Virus record (IMG/VR): IMGVR_UViG_3300010885_080919
Location: 34,321-98,320 of that record
Strand: one strand, 5' to 3'
DNA from: a virus
DNA length: 64,000 bases
In this document: one piece after another, positions 25,288 to 33,393 of the stretch
How positions within the stretch are numbered: position 1 is the stretch's first letter
Layout of the letters: each line of letters begins with the position of its first letter
The notes under the pieces: model-generated
Told to the model about the DNA's origin: nothing
Databases searched by the model: none
What the model saw: the letters and a program-made list of their open reading frames with translations, nothing else
Made by a program: the position numbers and the translations under genes

Positions 25288-25534
25288 TTTCACAAAAAAA
25301 GACTTTATGAAAGACCTTAGAGATTTGATAGAAAAATATGATGGAATGTTATCATTTGAAACCAATCAAGAATATTTCGACACATGCGAAGATAGTTATG
25401 CTTGCGAACCATGCAAGACTTTTAAAATTGAATTTGATGATTATGTATATTCGACTGAAGATTGTGTTGTAAAACGTACTCCTTTTGTATTCAACATTGA
25501 AGATCTAGAAAACCTATATGGAGAAAAACAATGA
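25280..25534 (+). CDS. Hypothetical acidic protein
   Basis: 84 residues from the ATG at 25280, overlapping the kinase stop, with AGGAG 6 nt upstream. 'FDTCEDSYACEPCKTFKIEFDDYVYSTEDC' has several Cys that could bind metal. No family recognised. The stop overlaps a tiny ORF at 25531. Confidence 0.65.
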   Translation: MDNFTKKDFMKDLRDLIEKYDGMLSFETNQEYFDTCEDSYACEPCKTFKIEFDDYVYSTEDCVVKRTPFVFNIEDLENLYGEKQ

Positions 25535-25587
25535 ATGCAAATCAACTTCAAACCCTGCGGTCAGCACATACTGACGAACGAATATGA
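25531..25587 (+). CDS. Possible 18-residue peptide (MNANQLQTLRSAHTDERI)
   Basis: Its ATG overlaps the upstream stop (ATGA) and its stop overlaps the next ATG (ATATGA), so it bridges two genes by coupling. It may simply keep ribosomes moving to the next gene rather than make a functional peptide. Confidence 0.3.
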   Translation: MNANQLQTLRSAHTDERI

Positions 25588-25865
25588 ACTTCTCCCAAAG
25601 AATATTCTTAGCAACACTGATCATGGTTCCCACTTTTGAATTTGATTCAAATTGGCAGTATCGTCATGGTGAAAAGGTAGAGGTGTGGATTCCGCCGATT
25701 GCAGACTTAATGATTGATGGTTCTTGGAATGATGGCACATTCAATTTAGTGAAGCGCCAGATAGATATAGACGGAACATTTGGTGGGGCTTATGTGCCGT
25801 TGGATGGTGTTAAAAGAGCTTTACCACAAAACTGGGTACGTAGAAAACGGGAAGAAAGAAAGTGA
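25584..25865 (+). CDS. Hypothetical protein
   Basis: 93 residues. 'FDSNWQYRHGEKVEVWIPPIADL' followed by 'VKRQIDIDGTFGGAYVPLDGVKRALP' suggests a small beta-barrel. No family recognised. The start overlaps the preceding tiny ORF; the 3' end converges with the methyltransferase 7 nt away. Confidence 0.6.
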   Translation: MNFSQRIFLATLIMVPTFEFDSNWQYRHGEKVEVWIPPIADLMIDGSWNDGTFNLVKRQIDIDGTFGGAYVPLDGVKRALPQNWVRRKREERK

Positions 25866-25872
25866 AAATTGA

Positions 25873-26514
25873 TCATATGAAAAATTTTTCTCCTATAGCA
25901 CAAGCTGTATTTGTCAAAGGTAAGAATTTAAACTTTTGGCAAATGCTGACTCCGTGTCTAAATTTTAAATCTGTTCCTACTCCATGATTCTTTTTTCTAG
26001 GATGTAAGCAAAATACATCGTACCCGAGTTTTTTTAACTTATTAGTCATATCTCTCTCGACCCTTTGATGTACTTTAGGTTTTCCGTCTACACCATAATG
26101 GACATTCGTATCGTGTAGGGCTATTATTGTTTTGTTGTCGATTGTTCCTGATTTGACCAATCTATCATGAAGTCCGATTTGCGACATATTATGGCAGTCA
26201 AAAAACACCAAATCAAGAGGATCTCCTTGAGCAAAATCCAAATGGTCTACTTTGTTTGCGTCTTTTTGAATAACTATGTGGTTGCTTGAAAGCTTAGGGA
26301 CTTTATTGAGGTCTACGGTGTAAAGTACGCCTTCTGTCATAGATGCCAAAAAGTTCTGGGCAGAATAGCCATGCAGTCCACCTACTTCCAATATTCTTTT
26401 CATCCTCATTGCTTTTACTATTGAGTATAAAAACAATGCTTCATCGTCTTGAATTGGCCCGCAAACCCTTTGGTGTTCTTCCTGTTGCAGGTGGTTTAGA
26501 TTATATTTGACCAT
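25873..26514 (-). CDS. Class I SAM-dependent methyltransferase (Methyltransf_24-like)
   Basis: 213 residues. 'KRILEVGGLHGYSAQNFL' is motif I, 'VLYTVDLNKVP' motif II, 'DPLDLVFFDCHN' motif IV and 'KTIIALHDTNVHYG' motif V. This arrangement matches the class 24 O-methyltransferases. AAGGAGGAA lies 5 nt before the start on its strand. The substrate is unknown; it lies outside the glycan cassette, next to head-protein genes. Confidence 0.8.
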   Translation of the reverse strand: MVKYNLNHLQQEEHQRVCGPIQDDEALFLYSIVKAMRMKRILEVGGLHGYSAQNFLASMTEGVLYTVDLNKVPKLSSNHIVIQKDANKVDHLDFAQGDPLDLVFFDCHNMSQIGLHDRLVKSGTIDNKTIIALHDTNVHYGVDGKPKVHQRVERDMTNKLKKLGYDVFCLHPRKKNHGVGTDLKFRHGVSICQKFKFLPLTNTACAIGEKFFI

Positions 26515-26531
26515 GTTAGTTCCTCCTTGAA

Positions 26532-26657
26532 CTAATTTATATAGTCTGTTTTGCTATTGATTATTTTAACATATGGTGAAAATTGATATGATTCCTCATG
26601 TCTATAAGCATGGTCTAATATCTTTTTCAAATCAGGCAGCGTACTAAAACCATTCAA
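26532..26657 (-). CDS. Possible 41-residue protein, TTG start
   Basis: In the gap between two minus-strand genes. It would start at a TTG overlapping the upstream stop (TTGA) and run 41 codons ('NGFSTLPDLKKILDHAYRHE...'), ending 17 nt before the methyltransferase start. Amino-acid content looks protein-like, but no independent RBS is seen. Confidence 0.4.
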   Translation of the reverse strand: MNGFSTLPDLKKILDHAYRHEESYQFSPYVKIINSKTDYIN

Positions 26658-27478
26658 GATGCCTTCGAAGGCTGATTTTTGAAATAAAGGAAATACTTTG
26701 TTAAAGTAAGAACAAATTTATTATAACACGATTTTAATTCTTCTATTTGTTGAGGAGTTAAATTAAATTTGTTTTTTAATCTCTCAAGATCTTCACCGAA
26801 ATGTATAAGTGTGTCCACACTTCCAGATATTTTTTTCTTGTAGAAGTTTTGTTTGAACTTATTGAAATCTAAAGATGCGTCTTGAGGAAACATCTTATAG
26901 TATCTGTAGGCACTTTCCTTAGCGTAAGCTGAAACTTCTCCACTGTGACAAAGATAATCTCTGGCTCTTATAAGAGCGTTTTCTTCGCTCTCATCGGGAG
27001 CAGTACCTACATCTAATAAGTGTTGTAATTCGTGTTGTATGGTTGCCTTATAAGCGTCAGGGTCTTTCATAAAAATAAATATGTTAATGCGCATTTCGTC
27101 ACTCTTGCCTTTATTTTCTCCCCAACCATGGATTACTAATCCACCGGCCTCGCTCTCCTCTACAGGAAACCCCAAATAAAAAGGCGTAGCCAACGATGGA
27201 AAAGCATTCTTTATCATATCGGGAATCAAGATCTCTATCCCACAACCAGAAGGCTTCCATCCTTTTGCATTTTTTGAAGGACGATATAAACGTCCCACTC
27301 TTCCAAAATCACGACAAAATTTTATATAGTCATTTACGTCATTGATTGTATAATTTTGTTGGTCTATTTGCTGCTTAAGGTCAAATAAAACATCTCTAAT
27401 AATAATATAAAGTTGCTTAAAAGCTGAGTTCTGCTCAGGTGTTATTTCTTCTTTAAAAAGCCAAATCTTAAAATTCAT
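26654..27478 (-). CDS. HExxH zinc metalloprotease-like protein with capsid-targeting-like N-terminus
   Basis: 274 residues. 'ATIQHELQHLLD' has the zinc motif HELQH (149-153), with a downstream 'SGEVSAYAKE' that could give the third ligand (about 182). The N-terminus MNFKIWLFKEE fits the T4-like capsid-targeting pattern (F-x2-W-L...EE). The likely picture is a metalloprotease packed in the head and delivered into the host, or one used in head maturation. TATATAAAAG lies upstream on its strand. The substrate is unknown. Confidence 0.72.
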   Translation of the reverse strand: MNFKIWLFKEEITPEQNSAFKQLYIIIRDVLFDLKQQIDQQNYTINDVNDYIKFCRDFGRVGRLYRPSKNAKGWKPSGCGIEILIPDMIKNAFPSLATPFYLGFPVEESEAGGLVIHGWGENKGKSDEMRINIFIFMKDPDAYKATIQHELQHLLDVGTAPDESEENALIRARDYLCHSGEVSAYAKESAYRYYKMFPQDASLDFNKFKQNFYKKKISGSVDTLIHFGEDLERLKNKFNLTPQQIEELKSCYNKFVLTLTKYFLYFKNQPSKAS

Positions 27479-27540
27479 AATTCACCAATAAAGAACATTG
27501 CTCTTTTATATATTGACCGAGACTGTTTTCTAGCCAAATT

Positions 27541-28209
27541 TTAAAGCTCATAAGCTCCGCCATTCTTTATTTTTTGTTTTAATTTACTCATTCCTACCTC
27601 TGTGAGCACCATAAATTTGTATCCACGGGTTTCACAAAAGTATTGGCAGGCGGACCATTTAGCATTGTTTTTAGGCAAGCTAGTTTGATTAGATGGTTTG
27701 ATTTCCCATATTTCTACATGTCCATCATGGAAAAACACCTGTAGATCTGGATTGTATTCGTGACTTTCTCCCTGAAAACTATACTGCACAGCAAAAGGTT
27801 CGACTTCATATCTCATTACTTCTTCCAAAGCTTCTAATGATTCATATACCTCGCACTCCATGCCAGATCTATAATGAACTTCTTTTCCGTTTTTAACGGA
27901 AAACATGTATCCTTCTCTAAACTTGGGTTTTCTTTGTGTCATTTTCCCAGTTTTTGAGTTTTGATCTTTCCATATAGTGGCTCTAAATTGTCCTATTTTT
28001 GGAATAGATTGAGAAGGATGTTTGGTCTTAAAGTGTTGACGTAAGTCTCTAACGCATGCTCTACATCGCTCAAGAGGACATCTTATATATTCTCTTCCTT
28101 CTTCGTGGTTTTCTGTTATGTGGTCTGTAAATTCGTTGAAACTTGTGTGGCTAACTCCGCACACAAAACATGTGTATTGTCTTTTATCGTTTTTTTCAAA
28201 AGGAAACAT
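27541..28209 (-). CDS. Zinc-finger protein with TnsA-like PD-(D/E)xK nuclease domain
   Basis: 222 residues. The N-terminus has C2H2-like fingers ('YTCFVCGVSHTSFNEFTDHITENH', 'CPLERCRACVRDLRQHFKTKH'). The C-terminal half has 'ESHEYNPDLQVFFHDGHVEIWEIKP' (D...ExK), then 'KWSACQYFCETRGYKFMVLTEV', the order seen in TnsA-type nucleases. It could cut DNA at finger-specified sites, perhaps in packaging, replication or host-DNA attack. It is followed 1 nt upstream by another minus-strand gene (28211-28528). Confidence 0.68.
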   Translation of the reverse strand: MFPFEKNDKRQYTCFVCGVSHTSFNEFTDHITENHEEGREYIRCPLERCRACVRDLRQHFKTKHPSQSIPKIGQFRATIWKDQNSKTGKMTQRKPKFREGYMFSVKNGKEVHYRSGMECEVYESLEALEEVMRYEVEPFAVQYSFQGESHEYNPDLQVFFHDGHVEIWEIKPSNQTSLPKNNAKWSACQYFCETRGYKFMVLTEVGMSKLKQKIKNGGAYEL

Positions 28210-28210
28210 A

Positions 28211-28528
28211 TTATTTTTTCTTTGATATGTGACTCACAACATCTCTTTTATCGCATACTTTTATGCTTGGTATATCTTTTTCGCCAAATAACACAATTTT
28301 TGGATCATCTTTTTTAGATTTTGATAAATTTTTAGCCATAAATTTTATTTCTTTTCCAGGCTCTGTGGTTAAATCATCTGTATCATTTGATTTTATTTTG
28401 GCAAACACAATACGGCTATCTTCAGGAGCAGCAAAATACTCACCATCTTTTTTAAAGAAAAGAGTAAATCCTTCTTCGTCTAAGCTATTAGATATATCGT
28501 AGAATGTTTCCCAAGTCATAATTTTCAT
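28211..28528 (-). CDS. Hypothetical protein
   Basis: 105 residues. 'TWETFYDISNSLDEEGFTLFFKK' then 'RIVFAKIKSNDTDDL' and a basic C-terminus 'VVSHISKKK'. No family recognised. It heads the minus-strand group and diverges from the gene at 28571 across a 42-nt gap that includes TATATAG. Confidence 0.62.
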   Translation of the reverse strand: MKIMTWETFYDISNSLDEEGFTLFFKKDGEYFAAPEDSRIVFAKIKSNDTDDLTTEPGKEIKFMAKNLSKSKKDDPKIVLFGEKDIPSIKVCDKRDVVSHISKKK

Positions 28529-28570
28529 GGTTTTTTCTCTATTTGTAATCAGATATGATATATAGTTATT

Positions 28571-29023
28571 ATGAGTAATTTATCTGGTTTTAAACAATTT
28601 GTTATTAAAGAGGAAGAAGGTCCCGAACCTGAAAACAAAATTGATTATTTTTCAGCTTTAGGAGACGAAGAAGGTATAGAGTGGTCTGATTTAGTGAAAG
28701 CTTATGAATCAGACCCACAAATATCAGCTCATTTTGGGTTGGGACAAAATATTTATAAACTTTCTCCTTGGGAAATTGTTAAAGGCTCTTTGACTCCGAA
28801 TGGAGCAGATATAAGATTAAAACCACAAAGAGGTAATAGGAGTTATTTAAAAGGAAATAGATTGAATAAATCCAATTACGAAGACAATAGAAGATATCAT
28901 TTAAATAGAAAAGAATTATTGAATTTTCTAACCAAAGGATGGACGCCCATAGTTCAACCAGCAGGAGGCGATATGGGAGGAGGAATGGGCGATATGGGTG
29001 GCGGAATGGGAGCGATAACTTGA
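28571..29023 (+). CDS. Probable head protein with capsid-targeting-like N-terminus
   Basis: 150 residues. The N-terminus 'LSGFKQFVIKEEEGPE' fits the F-x2-F-[IV]...EE pattern shared by other genes here. The C-terminus is a Gly/Met repeat ('GGDMGGGMGDMGGGMG'). No enzymatic motif. Possibly a small internal head protein. TATATAG lies upstream. The stop overlaps the next start (TGATG). Confidence 0.65.
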   Translation: MSNLSGFKQFVIKEEEGPEPENKIDYFSALGDEEGIEWSDLVKAYESDPQISAHFGLGQNIYKLSPWEIVKGSLTPNGADIRLKPQRGNRSYLKGNRLNKSNYEDNRRYHLNRKELLNFLTKGWTPIVQPAGGDMGGGMGDMGGGMGAIT

Positions 29024-29211
29024 TGAGTTTTAAAGAATGGTTCAAATTACAAGAAGTTGGCACATCCACAGCCTCTGTGGCTCCTTTTATTCGTCCCTTA
29101 TTTGGTGGGCCTGTAACAAGGATGTATCCTGACCCTGTCACTATAGAAATAGATCCATTTTTTAAAAAGAAAAAAAATTCTCGTCTTGATCAAAAATCTG
29201 ATATAAAGTAA
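29023..29211 (+). CDS. Small protein with capsid-targeting-like N-terminus
   Basis: 62 residues. Opens MSFKEWFKLQE, the clearest match to the capsid-targeting pattern, followed by 'TSTASVAPFIRPLFGGP' and a basic tail 'FKKKKNSRLDQK'. Start overlaps the upstream stop. Probably a small packaged DNA-associated protein; nothing catalytic is seen. Confidence 0.65.
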   Translation: MSFKEWFKLQEVGTSTASVAPFIRPLFGGPVTRMYPDPVTIEIDPFFKKKKNSRLDQKSDIK

Positions 29212-29246
29212 TATCAAAAAGTCAGATTTATTCTTGGGATCAAAGC

Positions 29247-29903
29247 ATGAGTGTTAAATTTGTTTCTATAACACCGGACGCAGAGAAGCTAATGGCATAC
29301 TGCGCCAGAGTCAGCAATCCGGCCAATCAAGACTCTGAAAATTATTCTAGACTTTTGAAATATTGTATAGATAATTCTCACTGGTCCATATTTGAAATGT
29401 CGAACATGGTTCTAGAGATCGATACAACCCGAGCTATCGCCGCACAAATTTTACGGCATAAAAGCTTCAATTTTCAAGAATTTAGTTTAAGATATTCGGA
29501 TGCAACACTGCTATCAGAGGATATTCCGCTTTTCGATCTTAGAAGACAAGATACTAAAAATAGACAAAATAGCATCGATGATATATCTGATGAAATAAAA
29601 GTGAAATGGAATGCTCGTATCCGTGAACATTTCTCAAAAGCAAAATCAATTTACGACGGAATGATTGCGGATGGCATAGCAAAAGAGTGTGCTAGATTCG
29701 TGCTTCCGTTGAATACGCCCACTAGACTATACATGCAGGGAAGCATTAGGTCGTGGATACATTATATTTCTCTTAGAGAAAAAAACGGCACACAAAAAGA
29801 ACACATGCAAATAGCATGTGATGCAAAGAAGATTTTTTGTGAACAGCTTCCGATTGTCTCAGAAGCTTTAAATTGGAGTTCTAAATTAGGAGATCAAACA
29901 TGA
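29247..29903 (+). CDS. thyX: Flavin-dependent thymidylate synthase ThyX
   Basis: 218 residues, normal for the family. The ThyX motif appears as RHKSFNFQEFSLRY (70-83), against the consensus RHRxxSxNExSxRY. 'LPLNTPTRLYMQGSIRSWIHYISLR' supplies the C-terminal substrate and FAD residues. It makes dTMP from dUMP using methylene-tetrahydrofolate and NADPH, feeding the AT-rich genome's thymidine need together with the dNMP kinase. The stop overlaps the start of the next gene. Confidence 0.95.
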   Translation: MSVKFVSITPDAEKLMAYCARVSNPANQDSENYSRLLKYCIDNSHWSIFEMSNMVLEIDTTRAIAAQILRHKSFNFQEFSLRYSDATLLSEDIPLFDLRRQDTKNRQNSIDDISDEIKVKWNARIREHFSKAKSIYDGMIADGIAKECARFVLPLNTPTRLYMQGSIRSWIHYISLREKNGTQKEHMQIACDAKKIFCEQLPIVSEALNWSSKLGDQT

Positions 29904-30178
29904 TCAAAGTTGTTAAATTGGTTACGGGCGAAGATGTGGTTGCGGATGTTGAGTGTACACCTGTAAGTATCATTCTAAAAAACCCACAAAGGTTTATGAT
30001 GACGCAGGAGGGTATCGGTTCTATTCCGCTTGTGCCGTTCTCATCAGATAGCAAATATGAAATCAACATGAATCATGTGGTTTTAATATGTGAACCAGAT
30101 CAAGATATAAAGAACGGTTATAACGCTCAACATGGAAGTGGTATTGTCATACCCACAAATGACAAAATAATTCAGTAG
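29900..30178 (+). CDS. Sm/LSM-like phage protein
   Basis: 92 residues. Opening 'KVVKLVTGEDVVADVE' and the later 'SIILKNPQRFMM' and 'HVVLICEPDQDIKNGY' match a widespread family of small phage proteins with an Sm-like beta-barrel layout, found in T4-like and cyanophage genomes. Function unknown; RNA binding is possible. AGGAGAT lies upstream inside thyX. Confidence 0.72.
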   Translation: MIKVVKLVTGEDVVADVECTPVSIILKNPQRFMMTQEGIGSIPLVPFSSDSKYEINMNHVVLICEPDQDIKNGYNAQHGSGIVIPTNDKIIQ

Positions 30179-30181
30179 CTA

Positions 30182-30224
30182 TTTTCTGCGAGCCATACTC
30201 GATTGTAGTATGGCTCGCAGAAAA
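30182..30224. terminator. 18-bp perfect hairpin covering the start codon at 30210
   Basis: TTTTCTGCGAGCCATACT (30182-30199) pairs perfectly with AGTATGGCTCGCAGAAAA (30207-30224) around a 7-nt loop. A-tract and T-tract flanks suit a terminator in both directions. The right arm contains the ATG of the HNH gene. Confidence 0.75.
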
Positions 30225-30488
30225 AAACTGATTAACAAAAAAGTTAAAAAACTTATACAAAAAAAATGTTATTTTTGTCCTTGTGACATCTATGACTTAT
30301 TGGATGTACATAGAATAGTTCCGGGTAAAGAAGGCCACGGTTATATCGAAACAAACACTGTTGTTTGTTGTTCTTTGTGTCATCGAAAGATTCACGCAGG
30401 TATAATTAAGATTGACAGATTTTACCCTTCTACATCTGGACAATTAGTTCTGCATTACTGGGACCAAGAAGTAGAGTGTTGGAAGTGA
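30210..30488 (+). CDS. HNH endonuclease-like protein
   Basis: 92 residues. After a basic N-terminus, 'CYFCPCDIYDLLDVHRIVPG' and 'NTVVCCSLCHRKIHAG' form a C-x2-C...H...C-x2-C-H-x3-H arrangement typical of zinc-containing HNH domains. It may be a free-standing homing or packaging-type nickase. The start codon lies inside a perfect hairpin, so translation from long transcripts should be suppressed. No Shine-Dalgarno is visible. Confidence 0.7.
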   Translation: MARRKKLINKKVKKLIQKKCYFCPCDIYDLLDVHRIVPGKEGHGYIETNTVVCCSLCHRKIHAGIIKIDRFYPSTSGQLVLHYWDQEVECWK

Positions 30489-30800
30489 TTAGGCTGAAGG
30501 CAATCCACCTGCTCCGTGATTGTCTACTGGTTCCATTCTGTCCATCATCGCAGGATGCATCAAAGGACCAGTGAGAGAAACCTTGCCTGCTCCCATTATG
30601 GGGTTTTTCTGTAAATCTGATACATCTACCATTCTGGTAATTATGCCTTTGCTGTCATTTCCTGGAGTGTTGTTGTCCAGAGAAACACTCAGTAATATCT
30701 TACCATTTCCACCATCTTTTAATTCTACTAAATATGGACCTACTTGAGTAGAAGACGATTTGCCAACATATGATTCCATCCAACCTTTAAATGTTTTCAC
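30489..30800 (-). CDS. Probable packaged protein with capsid-targeting-like N-terminus
   Basis: 103 residues. Opens MKTFKGWMES, close to the T4 internal-protein opening MKTYQEF. The body is strand-rich ('GNGKILLSVSLDNNTPGNDSK') and ends in a Gly/Pro-rich tail. Its start overlaps the stop of the upstream ArdC-like gene (30797-30800), so it is co-translated with it and could be a partner protein. Confidence 0.65.
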   Translation of the reverse strand: MKTFKGWMESYVGKSSSTQVGPYLVELKDGGNGKILLSVSLDNNTPGNDSKGIITRMVDVSDLQKNPIMGAGKVSLTGPLMHPAMMDRMEPVDNHGAGGLPSA

Positions 30801-32101
30801 GATTCCTCGCTTGGTTCAAAATCTATATCTGATTCTGTTACTTTTTTCTCTATTGCTTCGATGATCATCTTGGTTGCTTTAGTAACATTTTGTCTTCTTG
30901 CTTTTATATCATCGCCTTTAGCTCTCCAAAGAGCTAGATAGTTTGGAGTGTCTTTTGTTTCGAATCCAAAATGATGGCAAACTATAAAAGCAGTTGTTTC
31001 TGCATCTATTTCTTTTTGTTGTTTAGAAGATTCTTTTTCTAATTTAGAGCGGGGGCCGTAGTCTATGCCCTTTTCAAGCCAATGTAGAACTTCGTGGGCT
31101 GTTTCATGAACCAATGTGCTGAAAAGATTAACTCCTTTAAACTTATTGTTTATTGTTATTTTACCGCCGAATGATTGACCACCTAATTCGCTAGAAAGTT
31201 CTTGGTAATCAACATGTATTTTTTCTTCTTTTAGCCAATTGGTCAAAGCGTTTATCAAGACATTCAATTCTTCTACGTCTTCGTTTGCATCCTTACTCCA
31301 GTCTTTTCTGTTTACCGGACTGAATACATTAGGATGACCTGGAATGGGTTCTGTTGCTGTGACGTCATAAACCTTTACAGCTTTAAAATATTTAAGTTGT
31401 CTTTTTTCTTTTTCTCCTGTATTTGGATTTTCTTTTTCTATGTTTTTAAAATTTGGGGCAAATATTACAATTCCTTTTGACCAATCATGAATAGTTCTTC
31501 CCATTTTTGTCCAATTTGTCGGAGAAGCAACATGTTGTGCTTCTCCTTTTGTTTGGGTCCATATTAACATTTGATTTGTTAGACTGTAATTGTGGAATTT
31601 AGAAGAGAAAATTAAAAAATTTCTTATAAATGATTGCTTAGTAGCCTCGTCAGTCAAATTGGCAACATGTTCGATCATTTTTTCTATATTTGCTACTAAA
31701 TTTTTTAATTTAGAATCTTCTCCTTCGCTTTTCATTGCTTTAGTTAAATCGGCCTGCATGTTGTGGAGAAGTTGATCGGCTTTGGTTTTATTGGAATCAT
31801 CTGATGTTTCTGGCGGAGTTATTTGTGGCGGAGAACTAGGAGCTTCGGGTCTTTTTTCATCTGCTCCGCTTAGATCGACGCCTAGACTGATAAGTGTTGA
31901 TTTCATTTGGTCTGTAATTTTATCTTCCAGTGTGCTCCAAGTGCCTTGGAAGTATCTAAAACCCATTTTTTTCAACTCATCTTTAATTGGAAATGTGTTT
32001 CCATAAAGTATAACAAAGTTTTGTTGGGGATTTTTAGGGTTCGCCTTTTTATAGCTTCTAACGACCTCTTCAGATATAAGCCAGCTTTTAAATGATATCA
32101 T
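30797..32101 (-). CDS. ArdC-like antirestriction metalloprotein with capsid-targeting-like N-terminus
   Basis: 434 residues. MISFKSWLISEE opens with the capsid-targeting pattern. A short alpha/beta module follows ('FVILYGNTFPIKDELKKMGFRYFQGTW'), then a Pro/Ser linker. 'FHNYSLTNQMLIWTQTKGE...NWTKMGR' and 'FKAVKVYDVTATEPIPG' match the ArdC ssDNA-binding domain. The C-terminus has the zinc motif HETAH (332-336), then 'EIDAETTAFIVCHHFG'. ArdC protects incoming DNA from restriction. Packing it in the head would let it act as DNA enters. Co-translated with the gene downstream. Confidence 0.8.
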   Translation of the reverse strand: MISFKSWLISEEVVRSYKKANPKNPQQNFVILYGNTFPIKDELKKMGFRYFQGTWSTLEDKITDQMKSTLISLGVDLSGADEKRPEAPSSPPQITPPETSDDSNKTKADQLLHNMQADLTKAMKSEGEDSKLKNLVANIEKMIEHVANLTDEATKQSFIRNFLIFSSKFHNYSLTNQMLIWTQTKGEAQHVASPTNWTKMGRTIHDWSKGIVIFAPNFKNIEKENPNTGEKEKRQLKYFKAVKVYDVTATEPIPGHPNVFSPVNRKDWSKDANEDVEELNVLINALTNWLKEEKIHVDYQELSSELGGQSFGGKITINNKFKGVNLFSTLVHETAHEVLHWLEKGIDYGPRSKLEKESSKQQKEIDAETTAFIVCHHFGFETKDTPNYLALWRAKGDDIKARRQNVTKATKMIIEAIEKKVTESDIDFEPSEES

Positions 32102-32154
32102 ATAATTCCTAATTATTAACCGTAAAGATATATATATTCTAAATGGAGGATTTT

Positions 32155-32472
32155 ATGGGTTCTTTTTCTAAGTGGTTAAAGCAGAGACGTTTATCTGAGG
32201 ACGATCAGAATTCTGAATTCAATAAACAAATAGATGCCTCTATAGCTCAAGCAATGGTCAAAACTCCATCAAATCGACCACCAAATCCTGCGATGATAGC
32301 CAGTCAGGTTTTAAAAGATCCAAGAATTAAACAAGTAGTACCCAAGGGTTTGAAGCCAGACCCCAATCAAATTCAAGACAAAGTGTCAAACACTGTAAGA
32401 CAAAACCAGCAGAACCAGCAAAATCAGCAAAGAAAAACCACAACGGTACAATCAACGCCAAGAATTATGTAA
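32155..32472 (+). CDS. Probable packaged protein with capsid-targeting-like N-terminus
   Basis: 105 residues from the ATG at 32155 with GGAGG 5 nt upstream. MGSFSKWLKQRRLSED carries the F-x2-W-L...E pattern. The body is Gln/Asn/Pro-rich and probably unstructured, with a short 'NQQ' repeat at about 32404-32430, and it is basic overall. Consistent with a small DNA-associated internal head protein. TATATATAT lies about 20 nt upstream. Confidence 0.65.
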   Translation: MGSFSKWLKQRRLSEDDQNSEFNKQIDASIAQAMVKTPSNRPPNPAMIASQVLKDPRIKQVVPKGLKPDPNQIQDKVSNTVRQNQQNQQNQQRKTTTVQSTPRIM

Positions 32473-32504
32473 TTCAAAAGAAAGCAACATAACTCTATTA
32501 GTTT

Positions 32505-33083
32505 ATGATTTCTTCATTGGGCGACGGATTAAATATACTTATTTCTTGTGACCACATACCAGGTCATAGCTGGATGGCATATGTTTGCTGGTATTCTATT
32601 TCAAAAAATTTACCAGAAGCAAAAGTCTTTGTTGTTTCTAGAAGAAAAAACGTCACAGGAAATCTTTTTCTATGGACGAAAAAAGTAAACATCCCTTTCC
32701 AGATGTATAATGGGGAATATTCGCTAAGTAACTTAGCGGGATTAACTGATAGACCAATGTTGATAGTTCCTCCTGAATCTGTCGCCATAAGAGATTTTGA
32801 AGAGGCGAAAATTGATCCCAGCTCTATAAATGATGTCGTTTTGTTAAATTCTCCATTTGTTTGTGATTCTAAAGAAGATGATGCTTGTGTATTTTCTTCT
32901 TATTTTAACGGATGGGGAAATTTTGTTTTATCTGAGTGGATATATAATGTGAATTGTCCACTGACTACATCAGGCTCTAAAAGATTTTTAAAAAACATTA
33001 TGACCATTAACGAGATACGAATTGGGCAAGTATGGAATGCCAGCATTCCTTTGTTTCAAGGGATATCGGCAGGGAAACAATGA
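32505..33083 (+). CDS. Hypothetical protein
   Basis: 192 residues. 'LNILISCDHIPGHSWMAYVCWYSISKNLPEAKVFVVSR' suggests a Rossmann-like first strand and helix; 'GSKRFLKNIMTINEIRIGQVWNASIPLFQ' ends the protein. It may be a glycosyltransferase-like fold without DxD, but no family is recognised. The stop overlaps the next start (ATGA). Confidence 0.6.
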   Translation: MISSLGDGLNILISCDHIPGHSWMAYVCWYSISKNLPEAKVFVVSRRKNVTGNLFLWTKKVNIPFQMYNGEYSLSNLAGLTDRPMLIVPPESVAIRDFEEAKIDPSSINDVVLLNSPFVCDSKEDDACVFSSYFNGWGNFVLSEWIYNVNCPLTTSGSKRFLKNIMTINEIRIGQVWNASIPLFQGISAGKQ

Positions 33084-33379
33084 GAAGATTTAATTTCGAA
33101 GATGATGATCAAGATAATGAAAGAGATGTGGACCCTAATGAGTACATCATAGGTCCAGAAGAATATAATGAGATACTTGAGAGTGAAATAAATTTATATG
33201 AACGTAAATTTAAAAATTCTCAACAACAAATGAACTATAAATTGCTTTTAACATCTTTGAAAATGTTAAAAACTTCTTTTTGGTGGAATTTTTACTCATT
33301 GAATACTAAACTAAATTATATTCAAAAAACTTGTACAAAACTAAAAGAATTAGTACAGGTTGAAGACGAAGAACAATAG
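33080..33379 (+). CDS. Hypothetical protein
   Basis: 99 residues from the ATG at 33080, with AGGGA 5 nt upstream and 4-nt overlap with the previous stop. An acidic N-terminus ('FEDDDQDNERDVDPNEY') precedes a helical region with 'LLLTSLKMLKTSFWWNFYSLNTKLNYIQK'. A longer frame from 33032 overlaps the previous gene. No family recognised. Confidence 0.62.
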   Translation: MRRFNFEDDDQDNERDVDPNEYIIGPEEYNEILESEINLYERKFKNSQQQMNYKLLLTSLKMLKTSFWWNFYSLNTKLNYIQKTCTKLKELVQVEDEEQ

Positions 33380-33393
33380 AAAACAGGTGATTT

